Shown piece by piece: positions 16,846 to 26,248 of a stretch of DNA of 64,000 bases (positions within the stretch are counted from its first letter, which is position 1; every line of letters starts with the position of its first letter). A model generated the notes under the pieces. The model saw only the letters and a program-made list of their open reading frames with translations, searched no databases and was not told where the DNA came from. This stretch comes from JAKIVR01 sp035933635 (GTDB lineage Archaea > Thermoplasmatota > Thermoplasmata > Lutacidiplasmatales > UBA184), in NCBI GenBank assembly GCA_035933635.1, contig DASYYY010000009.1, positions 62,001-126,000 on the forward strand, given 5' to 3'. Both the position numbers and the translations under genes were made by a program.

Positions 16846-18965
16846 AGCGTCACCTTCTTTTCCTGCTCCTTGCGGCGGCGGGCGATGTCGTTCCACCACC
16901 AGATGAGCGGGAGCGCCGCGCCGACGGCCGCGATGAGCCCGATGAGCCCGCCGAGGGCCGTGGCCGTCACCTGCGGGGCGGGCGAGTAGGTCGGCCCGGG
17001 CGGCGTGGAGTTGAGCCAGAAGTAGAGCTGGTTGCCCGATTGGACGATCGTGTAGAAGGCCGTCTGGCGGAGCGTCTGCACCGCGGTCATCGGGTTGCGC
17101 AGGGTCAGGTTGAGCTCCACCGGTCCGTACGGGATGAGGTGGCCCGCCGGGACGAACTGCGGGTCATTGATGGTGATCTGGTACGACACGTTCGAGGGCA
17201 GCAGCAACGGCGTGAACAGCTGCCCGGTCGAGTTCGGGTACGCGACGCCGAAGGCCGTGCGCGTCTGGATGTCGACGAAGCCTCCGCTACCGAGGATCGT
17301 GACCGTCGCGTTGTCCACCCAGGTGCCGGTCCCGTTGTCGAAGACGTAGAGCCAGACGAACGTCAGGCTGGGAGCGACGCTCGGGATCACCTGGTCGAAC
17401 GGCAGGATCGAGAACCCGTACTGGGGCGAGACCTCGAGCGTGTTCTGGTAGTCCCAGACGAGTACGCTGAAATTGAAGTAGCCCCCGACAGGGACCTGCG
17501 GTAACTGGATCATGAAGTTCGTCGAGTTGAGCCGCGTCATGAACAGCAGCCCGCCGATCGACTCGTGGAGCGCGGGCAGCTGGAACAGGTAGCGGATCTC
17601 GGCGCTCTGGAGCGCGGTCGCCGAGTTCTTGCTCGTCACGACCACGGTGACGTTGGTGCTGGGCAGCAGCCCGGGCTCGATCCCGGCGCCGACGGTCGCC
17701 GGGTTGGAGGTGACGGAGACGTCGTTCTGGAACGAACCGGACAAGAAGCTCCCGTTCCCGCCGACCGAGTAGAGGATCGGGGGGAGCGAGATCATGTCCC
17801 GCTGGTAGTGGATCGTGCTGATCGAATCGAAGGCGACGATGGTGATCCGGACCGTCGCGCCGGCGATCTGGGAGTACTTCGCCGGGACGATGAGCGCGGG
17901 TGTGGTGACCGCGCCGATCACCCCGCTGACGGTCACGTCGAAGTAGATCGAGTTGTTGGCGAGCACCTCGCCGTTCGGGAGCGTCTCGGTGATGATCGCG
18001 GAAGCGTTGCCGATGTAGGCGTTGACCACCGCGTCGGCGGGTGTCGTCTGGAGCGTGAGCTTGACGGTGTCGTTCCAGTTGGGGACGAGCGGGTTCTGGT
18101 AGAGCTGCAGGTCGAGGGAGCTCGCGTTGGAGCCTCCGTACTGGGCCGAGCCCTTGTAGGGCGAGTAGGCCCACGCCTCGGCGATGAGGTAGTGGAAGTG
18201 GGGACTCTCCGTGACGTTCGTGTACAGCCCCGAGCTCGTGCGGTGGACGAGGTAGATCCACCAGGTGACGTACTCGCCGGGGAAGAAGTTCGGCACGCCG
18301 TTGGTGTTGTTCTTGATCACGACGCTGTACCAGTACGGGTAGCTCTTGTTCGTGCTCGCCGTCGGACCGCTCCAGAACGGGTCGCCCTGGTTGGCGTGGT
18401 AGACGGTGCCGTCGTACTGGCTGGTCCAGTTGTCGCCGTTCCACAAGGTGCCGGTGACGTTGATCCGGATCGGGGTGTGCGGGCTGTCGCCGGTCGGCGC
18501 GGGCGTCGGGGTGCTCCAGTCGAGCTTGAACTCCGACTTGACCCAGAACGCGATCGTGGCGTTCGGCTCGGGTTTGACCGAGCTGGTCAGGTTCCCGAGC
18601 GACGGGACGACCTGGTAGGAACCGTTCTGGACCGAGACGCAGACGGTGGCGTTGACCTTGGAACAGGTGTAGTTGTCCGTCGCGTCCATCGCCCGCAGCG
18701 CCGAGGGCCGCGCGCTGCCGGCGGCGACGCCGGTCGGGGTGACGTGGGAGGAGACGCCGGCCGGTGCGGCCCTCGCGATCGGATGCGCCGACCACGGAGC
18801 GACGCCCCCGAGCCCGCTCGCGCTCACCGGTCCGGTGAACGCGCTGGCATCGAGCGACGGCGCCACGAGCAGCGCCAGCACGATCGCGGCGAGGACGAAC
18901 GCGCCCCGGACCGAACCCGCTGCACGGCGGGGACGGTCCGCGCGGATGCGCGGAGCCGTGTTCAT
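16842..18965 (-). CDS. Single-pass surface protein with charged ...KKVTL tail
   Basis: 707 residues from ATG 18965, placed so that a proper signal peptide (basic N-terminus, then FVLAAIVLALLVAPSLDASA) results. The open frame continues upstream with no secreted character. The ectodomain contains many sequons and aromatic-rich beta segments. A transmembrane helix near 668-692 precedes the tail ARRRKEQEKKVTL. Its tail and architecture match the following gene, suggesting an ancestral duplication. It is the first gene of the six-gene minus-strand operon. No enzyme motif is seen. Confidence 0.85.
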   Translation of the reverse strand: MNTAPRIRADRPRRAAGSVRGAFVLAAIVLALLVAPSLDASAFTGPVSASGLGGVAPWSAHPIARAAPAGVSSHVTPTGVAAGSARPSALRAMDATDNYTCSKVNATVCVSVQNGSYQVVPSLGNLTSSVKPEPNATIAFWVKSEFKLDWSTPTPAPTGDSPHTPIRINVTGTLWNGDNWTSQYDGTVYHANQGDPFWSGPTASTNKSYPYWYSVVIKNNTNGVPNFFPGEYVTWWIYLVHRTSSGLYTNVTESPHFHYLIAEAWAYSPYKGSAQYGGSNASSLDLQLYQNPLVPNWNDTVKLTLQTTPADAVVNAYIGNASAIITETLPNGEVLANNSIYFDVTVSGVIGAVTTPALIVPAKYSQIAGATVRITIVAFDSISTIHYQRDMISLPPILYSVGGNGSFLSGSFQNDVSVTSNPATVGAGIEPGLLPSTNVTVVVTSKNSATALQSAEIRYLFQLPALHESIGGLLFMTRLNSTNFMIQLPQVPVGGYFNFSVLVWDYQNTLEVSPQYGFSILPFDQVIPSVAPSLTFVWLYVFDNGTGTWVDNATVTILGSGGFVDIQTRTAFGVAYPNSTGQLFTPLLLPSNVSYQITINDPQFVPAGHLIPYGPVELNLTLRNPMTAVQTLRQTAFYTIVQSGNQLYFWLNSTPPGPTYSPAPQVTATALGGLIGLIAAVGAALPLIWWWNDIARRRKEQEKKVTL

Positions 18966-19428
18966 GTCGGGAGCACCGCACCCTGGGAACTTCCGACGCA
19001 GCCCCGAACGCGGGGCGACCCCGGCGAACCGATTCCAACCGGCCTCAAGGATTTCGGGCGAGGGGTAGCGTCGTGGGTTAAAGACTTCTAGCCCGCGGAC
19101 GCGGTATATCGTCGTCCGGAGTCGCCCGTACGACTCACCCGGCGCATCGCGTCGGCTCGCTGCGTTCGTCGAAGAGTCGGCGCCCGTCGTTGCGTCGTTA
19201 CGTTGCATGATCGTCCTGGTTCCTCGCGGCGCCGGCTCGAAGCGCCCGATGTGGCGGCCCGTCCTCGGAGCGAGCGCGTGATCGATGGGGGAGGTCTCGT
19301 CGCGGATCGTCTTCGACACGCCCGAGCGCGCCGGATCGGTCGGTACCGTGCGGAACCCGTTGCCCGCAATGCGACGGCGGCCGCCGTTCTCCCCCGCGAT
19401 CATGATCCCCCCGGTGCGTCCCTGCCTG
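18966..19428. other. Intergenic region upstream of the six-gene surface operon
   Basis: A 463-bp gap between the stop of the 1981-residue surface gene and the operon's first start. On the minus strand GTCTTTAACCC at about 19077-19087 is the best TATA-like site and would give a leader of about 85 nt. Open frames run through the gap on both strands, but none has a credible start or composition. No RNA gene is recognised. Confidence 0.4.
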
Positions 19429-22400
19429 TCAGATCCGTTTGATCGAGGTCCCCGGCCCGCGCGCGCTGCCCGACCCTGCGGTGCGCAGGCGGCCCAAGCC
19501 GACGAAGACGGCCACGCCCAGCCCGGCGACGCCGACGACGACGAGGATCGGCGCGAGCCCGACGCCGCTGCCGTTCCCAAGACCGCCGGCCGTGACCGGG
19601 GTCAGCGAGAGCGTCACCGGCATCGTCGCGTTCGTCGTGGGCTTGAGCGTCGTCGAGGTGCTCGAGTAACCGCCGGCGCTCGCGTTGAGGCTGTAGGCGC
19701 CGACGTAGATCGGCGCGACGAACGTTCCCAAAGGACCGGTGCGGTAGGTCGCGCTCGTCGGGTAGGAGTCCTGTGTGGAGCCGACGATGACCACCGTCGC
19801 GTTAGGGATCGGCGCGCCGGTCTGGCTGTTGACGACGAGCCCGTAGACCTGCGCGGCGACAGGGAAGAGCTGCAGGTTGCGCACCCGCGAGGCACCCTGG
19901 ATGCTCACCGAGAACGTCGCCGAGGCGTAGATCGCCCGGAACGCCCCCGAGGCGAGGGTGGTGAACGTGTAGCTGCCGTTGCCCAGCGCGAGGCTGTAGG
20001 TGCCGTAGGCGTCGGAGGTGGCCACCAGGGTCCCCAGCGAGTAGATCTCGACGTTCGGCACGAGGTCGCCGGTGAGCCCGTCGCGGGTCGTGCCCGAGAG
20101 CGTGTAGAGCGCCTGCGGGAGGACGAAGTCCTCGCCGGTGAGGTTCGCGTGGACGACGAGGTAGCGGCCCTCGGTGGTGAAACCGTTGGCCTCCGCGCTG
20201 ACGTAGTAAGTGCCCCACGGGACGATCAGATTGTACTCCCCGCTCGCGTTCGTCGCCGTGGCGTAGTTCGACCCGGCGGAGACGACCGCGCCGGCGAGCG
20301 CTGCGAGCTTGGCCCCGCCGTTGACGACGCCCGAGATCGAGTAGAGCAGGTCGGTGCCGACCGGCGTCAGGAAGAGGGCCGGGACTCGGGTGGTCTGGCC
20401 GCTCAGCATCGTCGCCGCGACGTAGGAGTCCTGGTAGCCCGGCGCCGAGGCGGTCAGCTGGTAGCCTCCCGGAGGCCCGGTCAGGTCGTAGCGACCCGCA
20501 GCGCTCGTGGGCGTCAGCGCCGTGCAATTACCCGCGCTCCAGGTCGGGCAGGCGCGCACGAGCGTGCCGGCGATCGGGGCGTCGGTGTCGGAGCCGAGCA
20601 CGCTCCCGGCGAGCCCTCCATACTCGGCGAGCTGGATCGTGCCGAGGCTGACCACCTCGCCCGCCGTCAGGGAGATCGGCAGGTAGCTCGCGTTGTAGTT
20701 CGTGGCATTGATCGCCAGGATGTAGCTCCCCGACGGCATCGAGATGGCGAACGTGCCGAACGCATTGGTTTGGACGGTCTCGAAGCACGGCCCGGTCGGT
20801 TGGCCGGGGAGCGCCAGCACCGAGCAGACGCTGGCGTTGGCCCCGTCGAGCGGATCGCCCGACGGATCTCCCAGCACCGTGCCGGTGACCGTCGCGTACT
20901 GGCTCAGCACGAAAGTGCCGGCCCACTCCCAGGCGTCGGAGTGGACGACGAGGTTCTCCAGCGAACCGTTGACCGCGTAGCCCGGGATGGTGACATTGAC
21001 CACGTCGCTGCCGGGCTGCGCCATGACCCAGAAGTACCCCGTGCCGTTGGTGGTGGTGTTCGAGCTCGTGCACTGGGGGAAGGCCACCGGGCAGACCGAG
21101 ACGTAGGCCTGGTAGAGCGCCGAGAGCCCGGGGTAGCCGAGCACGCGGCCGGCTACGATCCCCAGGCCGGTCAGGTTGACGGTCTGGTTGTTCCGTTGTC
21201 CGGGGTGGGCGTACACCTCGCTGTTGTTGACCTTGTACCCAGCCGCGATGACGGAGAGCTGGATGGGGTTACCGAGCGGCAGGTCGGAGAAGTACTGACC
21301 CAGCTCGTTGGTGACGACGCCGTTCGTGCCGCCGACCGAGGTGTTGTCCACGACGGTGATCGACGCGAGGGGGACGCCGCTTCCGTTCACCGGATCCCAG
21401 GCGACCCCGGCGATCCAGCCCCACGGGATGATCGAGACGTTGCCGATCCGGTCGAACGTGTTCACCGCGCCGCCGATCACGGTGGTCGCACTGGTCCCGA
21501 CCGAGAGATTGGACACCCGGGTGAAGTTGAAGTCCGGACCGTCGACGGACAGGGTGACGTTCGCCCCGGGCGGGGCGGACATGTTGACGAAGCCCCAGCC
21601 GTCGGCGAGCGCCGGTTCGGAGGAGATCTCGGTGGCGTTCTTGGTGTAGACGATGGCGCTCGCGATGGCGAACGGGATCCGGCTGGTGTTCTGGCCGTAG
21701 GGCAGCACGGTGCCCGTGACATTGAACTGGAGCCAGCCGAAGTGCTCGAGCGACACCGTCGGCAGCACGTTGATCACCGACGGGGTCCGGTTGAGCGTCT
21801 CGTTGAGATCGTAGGGGAAGGTCAGATTGGTCCGCTCCGGCACCCAGGCCGAGCCCTGGATGATGGCCGTGGAGATGTTCCCGGGGGGGAGGAAGAGGGT
21901 GTAGCCACCCCCGCCCGTGAGCGTCTCGCCCGCCCCGGTCGGCCCGAGCGTCGGGGGGGTCGAAACGAGCGTGACGGTGCCCCAGCGCACCGGCGTCTTG
22001 TTGTGGGTCGACGCATCCCGCACCATCCCGGTGTAGGTCGCGAAGATGGTCTGGCCCATCCGGAACGGCACGAGGTTCGTGGGCGAGCCGGTGGGGCTCT
22101 CGGTGACGTTGTAGTAGGTGCGGTTGTTCAGGAACCCGAGGCTGGCCGTGCCGGTGCCGGTGCCGAGCCCGGTGGCGAACACCTGGTCGTACCGACCGGT
22201 GGGGGCCGAGACGTTGAAGAATCCGCCGGAATCGACGCGGGCAGAGTTCCCGCACACCGTCAGGTTCTCGACGCAGACCCTCACGGTGCTCTGGGGGGCC
22301 ACCCCCAATCGGATCGTCACGCCCTGCGACCACGGCAGGACCTCGAGCCGGCCCGCCAGGTAGAACAGCGGCGCGAGCCGGACGACCCCGAGGTTGGCGG

Positions 22401-25374
22401 CCGGCGATGATCCGTTGATCACGACGAAGAACGACGCCGGGTAGTAGAACGTCGGCTCGGTGAAATTGATCCAGTATTGGCCCAGGCTCTGGGAGAAATT
22501 GAAGTAGCCCGTGGTCGTGATCTGCCCCGAGAGGAGCGAGGCGGTGCCCCCGCCCTCGGGTGTCACCTGGATCAGGGCGTTGGGCAACCCCTGTCCGGTC
22601 GAATTATCGACCACCCGCCCGTAGACCCACTCCGCCGAGGTCGCCGTACCCGCGCTCTTGTGCAGCAGGCCGTGTGGACGTCCGGGAGTACCTAGTATTG
22701 GGTACAGGTAGATCGTATCGGCGCGGACGACAGTGCCCGGCTCGGTGACGTTCACCCACGTGGAGTTCGAGAGGTACCCCGGTGCGTTCGCGGTCACCTC
22801 GTAGGCGCCGATCGGCTCGTGGCCGGCATGGACGAGCTGGTAGTAGGTCCCGTTCGTGGTGGTGATGCTCCCGCCGATGATGGTCGTGCAGCCCCCCGGA
22901 TTGTCGAGCGGGCAGATCACGGCGGACGTGGTGTTGATCGCGTAACCATTGGACCCCAGCACCGTCCCGACGATGAACGACTTGGGGGTGAGGTAGATCG
23001 TCCCGAGGTCGACCAGCGCGTCCGGGACGTAGGTCGTCGTGCCATTGGTGTCGTAGTCCGGGGCCCGGACCAGTATCGTTTCCCAACCGGGCGAGGCGTC
23101 CATGTAGAAGTAGCCCGTCGAGATCGAGGCGACGGTGGACGTGGTCGGATAGGTGGCCAGACCGGACGGTCCGGCCGCCACCACGGTCAGCCCTTCGATC
23201 GGCCGATGGGTCAGCGCGTCGAGGACCCTTCCTTCGAGGTGGCCGACGGCGAGACGGATGACACCGATACCGTTGGCCGAGGCCTGGCTCATAGGCAAGG
23301 GCAGCGAGTTCCAGACCCCCGGCGGGTTGTAACCCGCGGTGGAGTTGGCTGGGAAGTCGGGGGAGGTGACCTTGACCTGGAACGGTCCGGGAGGCACCGC
23401 CACGCAGAACGTCTCGGACGGGACGTACTGCGAAGACGACGGACAATCCCGGACGCTGCCCTGGTTGGCGTCGGTCGTGTTGCCCGAACCGGGAAAGCAG
23501 ACGGAGACGGAGTCGGTCGAGCAGGCCGATGCCGTCCAATCGGTCTTGTCGGGCAGGACGGTGCCCTCGACGTAGGTCCCCGGCGTGAGATTCAGACCGT
23601 GGATGTTCAGCTGGTGTCCCGGGGTCCCGTTGACCCAGGTCCAGTTGTCGCTGACCGGGAGCAACCCCGGGATCGGCCAGAGCGGGACGATGAAGCAGAA
23701 CGGGTTGTCGTCAGGAAAGATGTGGATGCTCGTGCGCAGCGGCGCGGCAGCGATCGTGAACTCTGTGTTGAGGTCCACGCAGCCGCCGGGTATGCAGGTG
23801 TTGGTCGTGAGGTTGATACCGACCGGAGTGAGGACGCTGCGCCCGAACTGATAACCATCCAGGCTGCAACTCGACGTATCCACGAGGCCGGTCCCCCAGG
23901 TCGAGCGGGCCGTGGCCACGGCCGACGACCACGTGAGGTTGGCCCAGACGGCCGTTGGGATATCGGGGATGATGTTCACGCGACCGAGGTTGAGCTCCGT
24001 CCCGGGGGGTTCTTGCGGGACCCAGAAGTTCGTGACGTTGGTGATGTACCCGTCGGACTCGACCGAGATCGTGTCCGGCCCCGGCGGGGCGATGGTCCGG
24101 AACGGGTAGCCAAGCTCCTCGGCCTGCCCCTGGGGAAAGCACAACCCCGGAGAGTTGCGCGCGCACCCGGTCAGCGCCCACATCGGGGGCGGGTAGTCCG
24201 GGCCGGAGTACTTGGGCACCGGCTGTCCCGTGACCGAGTCATAGGGGGTGACGGTGACAACGACGCCGACCTCGAGTTCCACGACGCCGACATCGAGCGT
24301 CTGTCCGGGCGGTACATCGACGAAGATCGTCGCCCCGAAGTACAACCCCCAGCGGAGCAGCGGCTGGAAGTTCACCTCGGATGGACCGGGGGGTACCGGT
24401 ACGGTGAACTGGCCGTTCGACCCGGTCACCACCGACGGAGTGGCGATGATCTTGCCGTCCCGAGTGCTGCCCGTCGCCTGGATACCGGGCACCTTCTCGT
24501 GGGTCGAATCGTTCCCCTCGACGACTCCCGTCACGAGGCCGTCGGGAACGAGGTAGAGCGTCCCGAGCGAGTAGCTGGAACCGGCCGTCACATTGGTCAG
24601 GACGGTGTAATTGCAGACGTAGTATCCCGCGCAGATCTGGACCTGGTCGGAGCCTTCAAGGACCGACACGGTGAACGCACCGGTCGTGCTCGAGTACACC
24701 GGTGGGCAGGTCTGGTTCGGGCAGACCGCGCCGACCGGATAGGGCGTCACCAGTGCCCCGGAGATCGCACTGTACGGCGAGGCCGGCGGCAGGCAGATCG
24801 CACCGCACTCGACGGTGCCGCTCGCCGTCGCCAGGTCGGAGGCCGTCGGCGCGGGGGTCGGCGGTAGCGCCGTGGAACTGCCGCCCGTGTTCGTGGGAGA
24901 GGCGGCGGAGTGGGAGGCCCCGTCGCCGAGAAAACCGCTCGAGTTCTGTGCGCGTTCGACGACGGCCAGGGTCGGGTAGTGATGGGTCGCATCGGTGTAG
25001 GGGAAGGGAACCTCGGTCGTTCGGGGCTCGGTCGAGGGATCCGCGCCGAAGAACGGTCCGGGCTCGGAACGTTGCGCGGTCTTCGAAGTCGCGACCGACT
25101 GGGTGGCCGCATGAGCGACGGACGAATGCTGGGAGGAGCTCCCGAGAGGAAGGGCGTTGCCGAGCGGGGGAAGCAGCAGGGACGTGAGCAGGAGGAGCGC
25201 GGCAAACGCAAACGTCGCGCTCCAAGAGCGAACGATACCCCACCGCGCCGTGCGCCGAGGCTCCCAAACTCCCACGCCGCGCGCTCCGGACGTACGGGGA
25301 GGAGACGGATGTGCTCGGAGCCCCAGCCTCGTCCATATCGACGACGAGGCAGGCCCCCCGCGGGCGATGGGCAT
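19429..25374 (-). CDS. Giant surface protein with many carboxypeptidase-regulatory-like repeats
   Basis: 1981 residues from ATG 25374. This start is chosen because a TATA box lies 30 bp upstream and the chain then begins with a basic N-terminus and a signal helix near residues 45-65. The ectodomain is a long series of small beta-sandwich units with the signature GxVxDxxTxxPIxGAxV, for example GRVLDALTHRPIEGL, GTVLGDPSGDPLDGA, GSVLGSDTDAPIAG and VVNSQTGAPIPNA. These resemble carboxypeptidase-regulatory/CNA-B-like domains that act as stalks. Several Cys pairs lie in short acidic loops. A transmembrane helix near 1938-1960 is followed by a short tail ending TSIKRI. A structural or adhesive cell-surface role is inferred. 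It is transcribed separately from the downstream operon. Confidence 0.88.
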   Translation of the reverse strand: MPIARGGPASSSIWTRLGLRAHPSPPRTSGARGVGVWEPRRTARWGIVRSWSATFAFAALLLLTSLLLPPLGNALPLGSSSQHSSVAHAATQSVATSKTAQRSEPGPFFGADPSTEPRTTEVPFPYTDATHHYPTLAVVERAQNSSGFLGDGASHSAASPTNTGGSSTALPPTPAPTASDLATASGTVECGAICLPPASPYSAISGALVTPYPVGAVCPNQTCPPVYSSTTGAFTVSVLEGSDQVQICAGYYVCNYTVLTNVTAGSSYSLGTLYLVPDGLVTGVVEGNDSTHEKVPGIQATGSTRDGKIIATPSVVTGSNGQFTVPVPPGPSEVNFQPLLRWGLYFGATIFVDVPPGQTLDVGVVELEVGVVVTVTPYDSVTGQPVPKYSGPDYPPPMWALTGCARNSPGLCFPQGQAEELGYPFRTIAPPGPDTISVESDGYITNVTNFWVPQEPPGTELNLGRVNIIPDIPTAVWANLTWSSAVATARSTWGTGLVDTSSCSLDGYQFGRSVLTPVGINLTTNTCIPGGCVDLNTEFTIAAAPLRTSIHIFPDDNPFCFIVPLWPIPGLLPVSDNWTWVNGTPGHQLNIHGLNLTPGTYVEGTVLPDKTDWTASACSTDSVSVCFPGSGNTTDANQGSVRDCPSSSQYVPSETFCVAVPPGPFQVKVTSPDFPANSTAGYNPPGVWNSLPLPMSQASANGIGVIRLAVGHLEGRVLDALTHRPIEGLTVVAAGPSGLATYPTTSTVASISTGYFYMDASPGWETILVRAPDYDTNGTTTYVPDALVDLGTIYLTPKSFIVGTVLGSNGYAINTTSAVICPLDNPGGCTTIIGGSITTTNGTYYQLVHAGHEPIGAYEVTANAPGYLSNSTWVNVTEPGTVVRADTIYLYPILGTPGRPHGLLHKSAGTATSAEWVYGRVVDNSTGQGLPNALIQVTPEGGGTASLLSGQITTTGYFNFSQSLGQYWINFTEPTFYYPASFFVVINGSSPAANLGVVRLAPLFYLAGRLEVLPWSQGVTIRLGVAPQSTVRVCVENLTVCGNSARVDSGGFFNVSAPTGRYDQVFATGLGTGTGTASLGFLNNRTYYNVTESPTGSPTNLVPFRMGQTIFATYTGMVRDASTHNKTPVRWGTVTLVSTPPTLGPTGAGETLTGGGGYTLFLPPGNISTAIIQGSAWVPERTNLTFPYDLNETLNRTPSVINVLPTVSLEHFGWLQFNVTGTVLPYGQNTSRIPFAIASAIVYTKNATEISSEPALADGWGFVNMSAPPGANVTLSVDGPDFNFTRVSNLSVGTSATTVIGGAVNTFDRIGNVSIIPWGWIAGVAWDPVNGSGVPLASITVVDNTSVGGTNGVVTNELGQYFSDLPLGNPIQLSVIAAGYKVNNSEVYAHPGQRNNQTVNLTGLGIVAGRVLGYPGLSALYQAYVSVCPVAFPQCTSSNTTTNGTGYFWVMAQPGSDVVNVTIPGYAVNGSLENLVVHSDAWEWAGTFVLSQYATVTGTVLGDPSGDPLDGANASVCSVLALPGQPTGPCFETVQTNAFGTFAISMPSGSYILAINATNYNASYLPISLTAGEVVSLGTIQLAEYGGLAGSVLGSDTDAPIAGTLVRACPTWSAGNCTALTPTSAAGRYDLTGPPGGYQLTASAPGYQDSYVAATMLSGQTTRVPALFLTPVGTDLLYSISGVVNGGAKLAALAGAVVSAGSNYATATNASGEYNLIVPWGTYYVSAEANGFTTEGRYLVVHANLTGEDFVLPQALYTLSGTTRDGLTGDLVPNVEIYSLGTLVATSDAYGTYSLALGNGSYTFTTLASGAFRAIYASATFSVSIQGASRVRNLQLFPVAAQVYGLVVNSQTGAPIPNATVVIVGSTQDSYPTSATYRTGPLGTFVAPIYVGAYSLNASAGGYSSTSTTLKPTTNATMPVTLSLTPVTAGGLGNGSGVGLAPILVVVGVAGLGVAVFVGLGRLRTAGSGSARGPGTSIKRI

Positions 25375-25399
25375 CGAGGGGGATTGGACCCGAATTTTT

Positions 25400-25410
25400 G
25401 TAATAAACCT
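25400..25410 (-). promoter_or_regulatory. TATA box for the 1981-residue surface gene
   Basis: Minus-strand GGTTTATTA is centred about 30 bp before ATG 25374, in an otherwise GC-rich sequence. The spacing implies a leaderless or nearly leaderless transcript. Confidence 0.6.
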
Positions 25411-25672
25411 TTGGCGGACGAATAGGCGTACTTTCGTCGTAAAGTTCCCCCCATTGGAATAATTCGATTCGGTCCGGTACGCGAGCGGTTCGACCTCGCA
25501 GGCCACGGCTCGACCCGTCCACCGCTCGCCCTGCCGATCGGACCGGCCCGACCCCCACATCGATAGACTATGCGGCGTTCGGAGCACGCCACGGGGCCGC
25601 TGAAGGCGAATCGGCCGAGCGCGGGGTTGGCGCAACCCGGATTTACGTCACTCCGCCTCGCCCGCGGCGTGA

Positions 25673-25680
25673 AGTTTAAG
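25673..25680 (+). promoter_or_regulatory. TATA-like box for the 148-residue membrane gene
   Basis: AGTTTAAG is centred about 41 bp before ATG 25718, predicting a leader of about 14 nt. The 343-bp gap 25375-25717 otherwise holds only this and the opposing TATA box; no gene is seen in it. Confidence 0.45.
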
Positions 25681-25717
25681 ACGGGCCCGCCTTTGGCTCG
25701 CGCGAAGGCGCCCCGAG

Positions 25718-26164
25718 ATGGATGTCCCACTCTACGCGATCGCTCTGACGGTCTTCGCCGTGTTGTATCTCGCCATCGGCGTGTTCCTCGCCTTCGTGCT
25801 CCTGATCACGCTGATGATCATGTTCCTCTACCTGACGCTGCGGTACGGGCAGTTGCCCGAGGACTACCCCTACGGCGGTCGGGACATCTCCATCACGATG
25901 ATCTTCATCGGGGTCACGTGGGGGATCTTCACCTTCCTCGCTCCGAAGACGCCGATACCTTTCATCGGCAACGGGTTGACCTACACCAACCCGCAGTTCG
26001 TGCCGATCAATGCCATCATTGTCATCGCCGTCGTGATCACGATCGCGTTCCTGATCATCTTCTCGTTCATCGGCGAGAAGGGCCAGGGCATGAGCTACGG
26101 TTCGACCGCCGGCGCCGACAAGCGCTGGTCCGGCGAGAAGTCGCCGCAAGGGGTCGGGGCGTAA
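25718..26164 (+). CDS. Small integral membrane protein, unknown function
   Basis: 148 residues with a long hydrophobic stretch at about 8-42, a second helix near 58-78 and a third near 95-120. Between them are a charged loop (YGQLPEDYPYGGRD) and a Pro-rich turn. The C-terminus is soluble and Gly/Ser/Lys-rich. No enzyme or transporter signature is seen. It stands alone between a divergent giant surface gene and a TnpB element, so context says little beyond membrane location. Confidence 0.8.
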   Translation: MDVPLYAIALTVFAVLYLAIGVFLAFVLLITLMIMFLYLTLRYGQLPEDYPYGGRDISITMIFIGVTWGIFTFLAPKTPIPFIGNGLTYTNPQFVPINAIIVIAVVITIAFLIIFSFIGEKGQGMSYGSTAGADKRWSGEKSPQGVGA

Positions 26165-26215
26165 GCCCCGGTCCCGGCCTCGACGTCGGGCGGGCCACGG
26201 CTAGCTCCACGTCGG

Positions 26216-26228
26216 CTTTGAATCGAAA
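26216..26228. repeat. Inverted end repeat, copy at the tnpB 3' side
   Basis: CTTTGAATCGAAA matches the reverse complement of 27598-27610 at 12 of 13 positions and lies just beyond the tnpB stop. Confidence 0.5.
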
Positions 26229-26231
26229 CCT

Positions 26232-26248
26232 TTCAGCAAGTCGCTGAA
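26232..26248. repeat. Perfect palindrome at the tnpB 3' end
   Basis: TTCAGC-AAGTC-GCTGAA: a 6-bp stem with a 5-nt loop that includes the tnpB stop codon. Subterminal hairpins of this kind mark IS200/IS605 right ends and the 3' part of TnpB guide (omega) RNAs, so a guide RNA ending near here on the minus strand is plausible. Confidence 0.45.

Noticed and set aside
18966..19207. Extension of the first operon gene to ATG 19207
   Set aside because: The frame is open and begins MQRNDATTGADSS, but it would bury the signal peptide about 80 residues inside the protein.
19285..22410. A 1041-codon plus-strand open frame
   Set aside because: It is antisense to the 1981-residue surface gene and has no credible start signal or domain.
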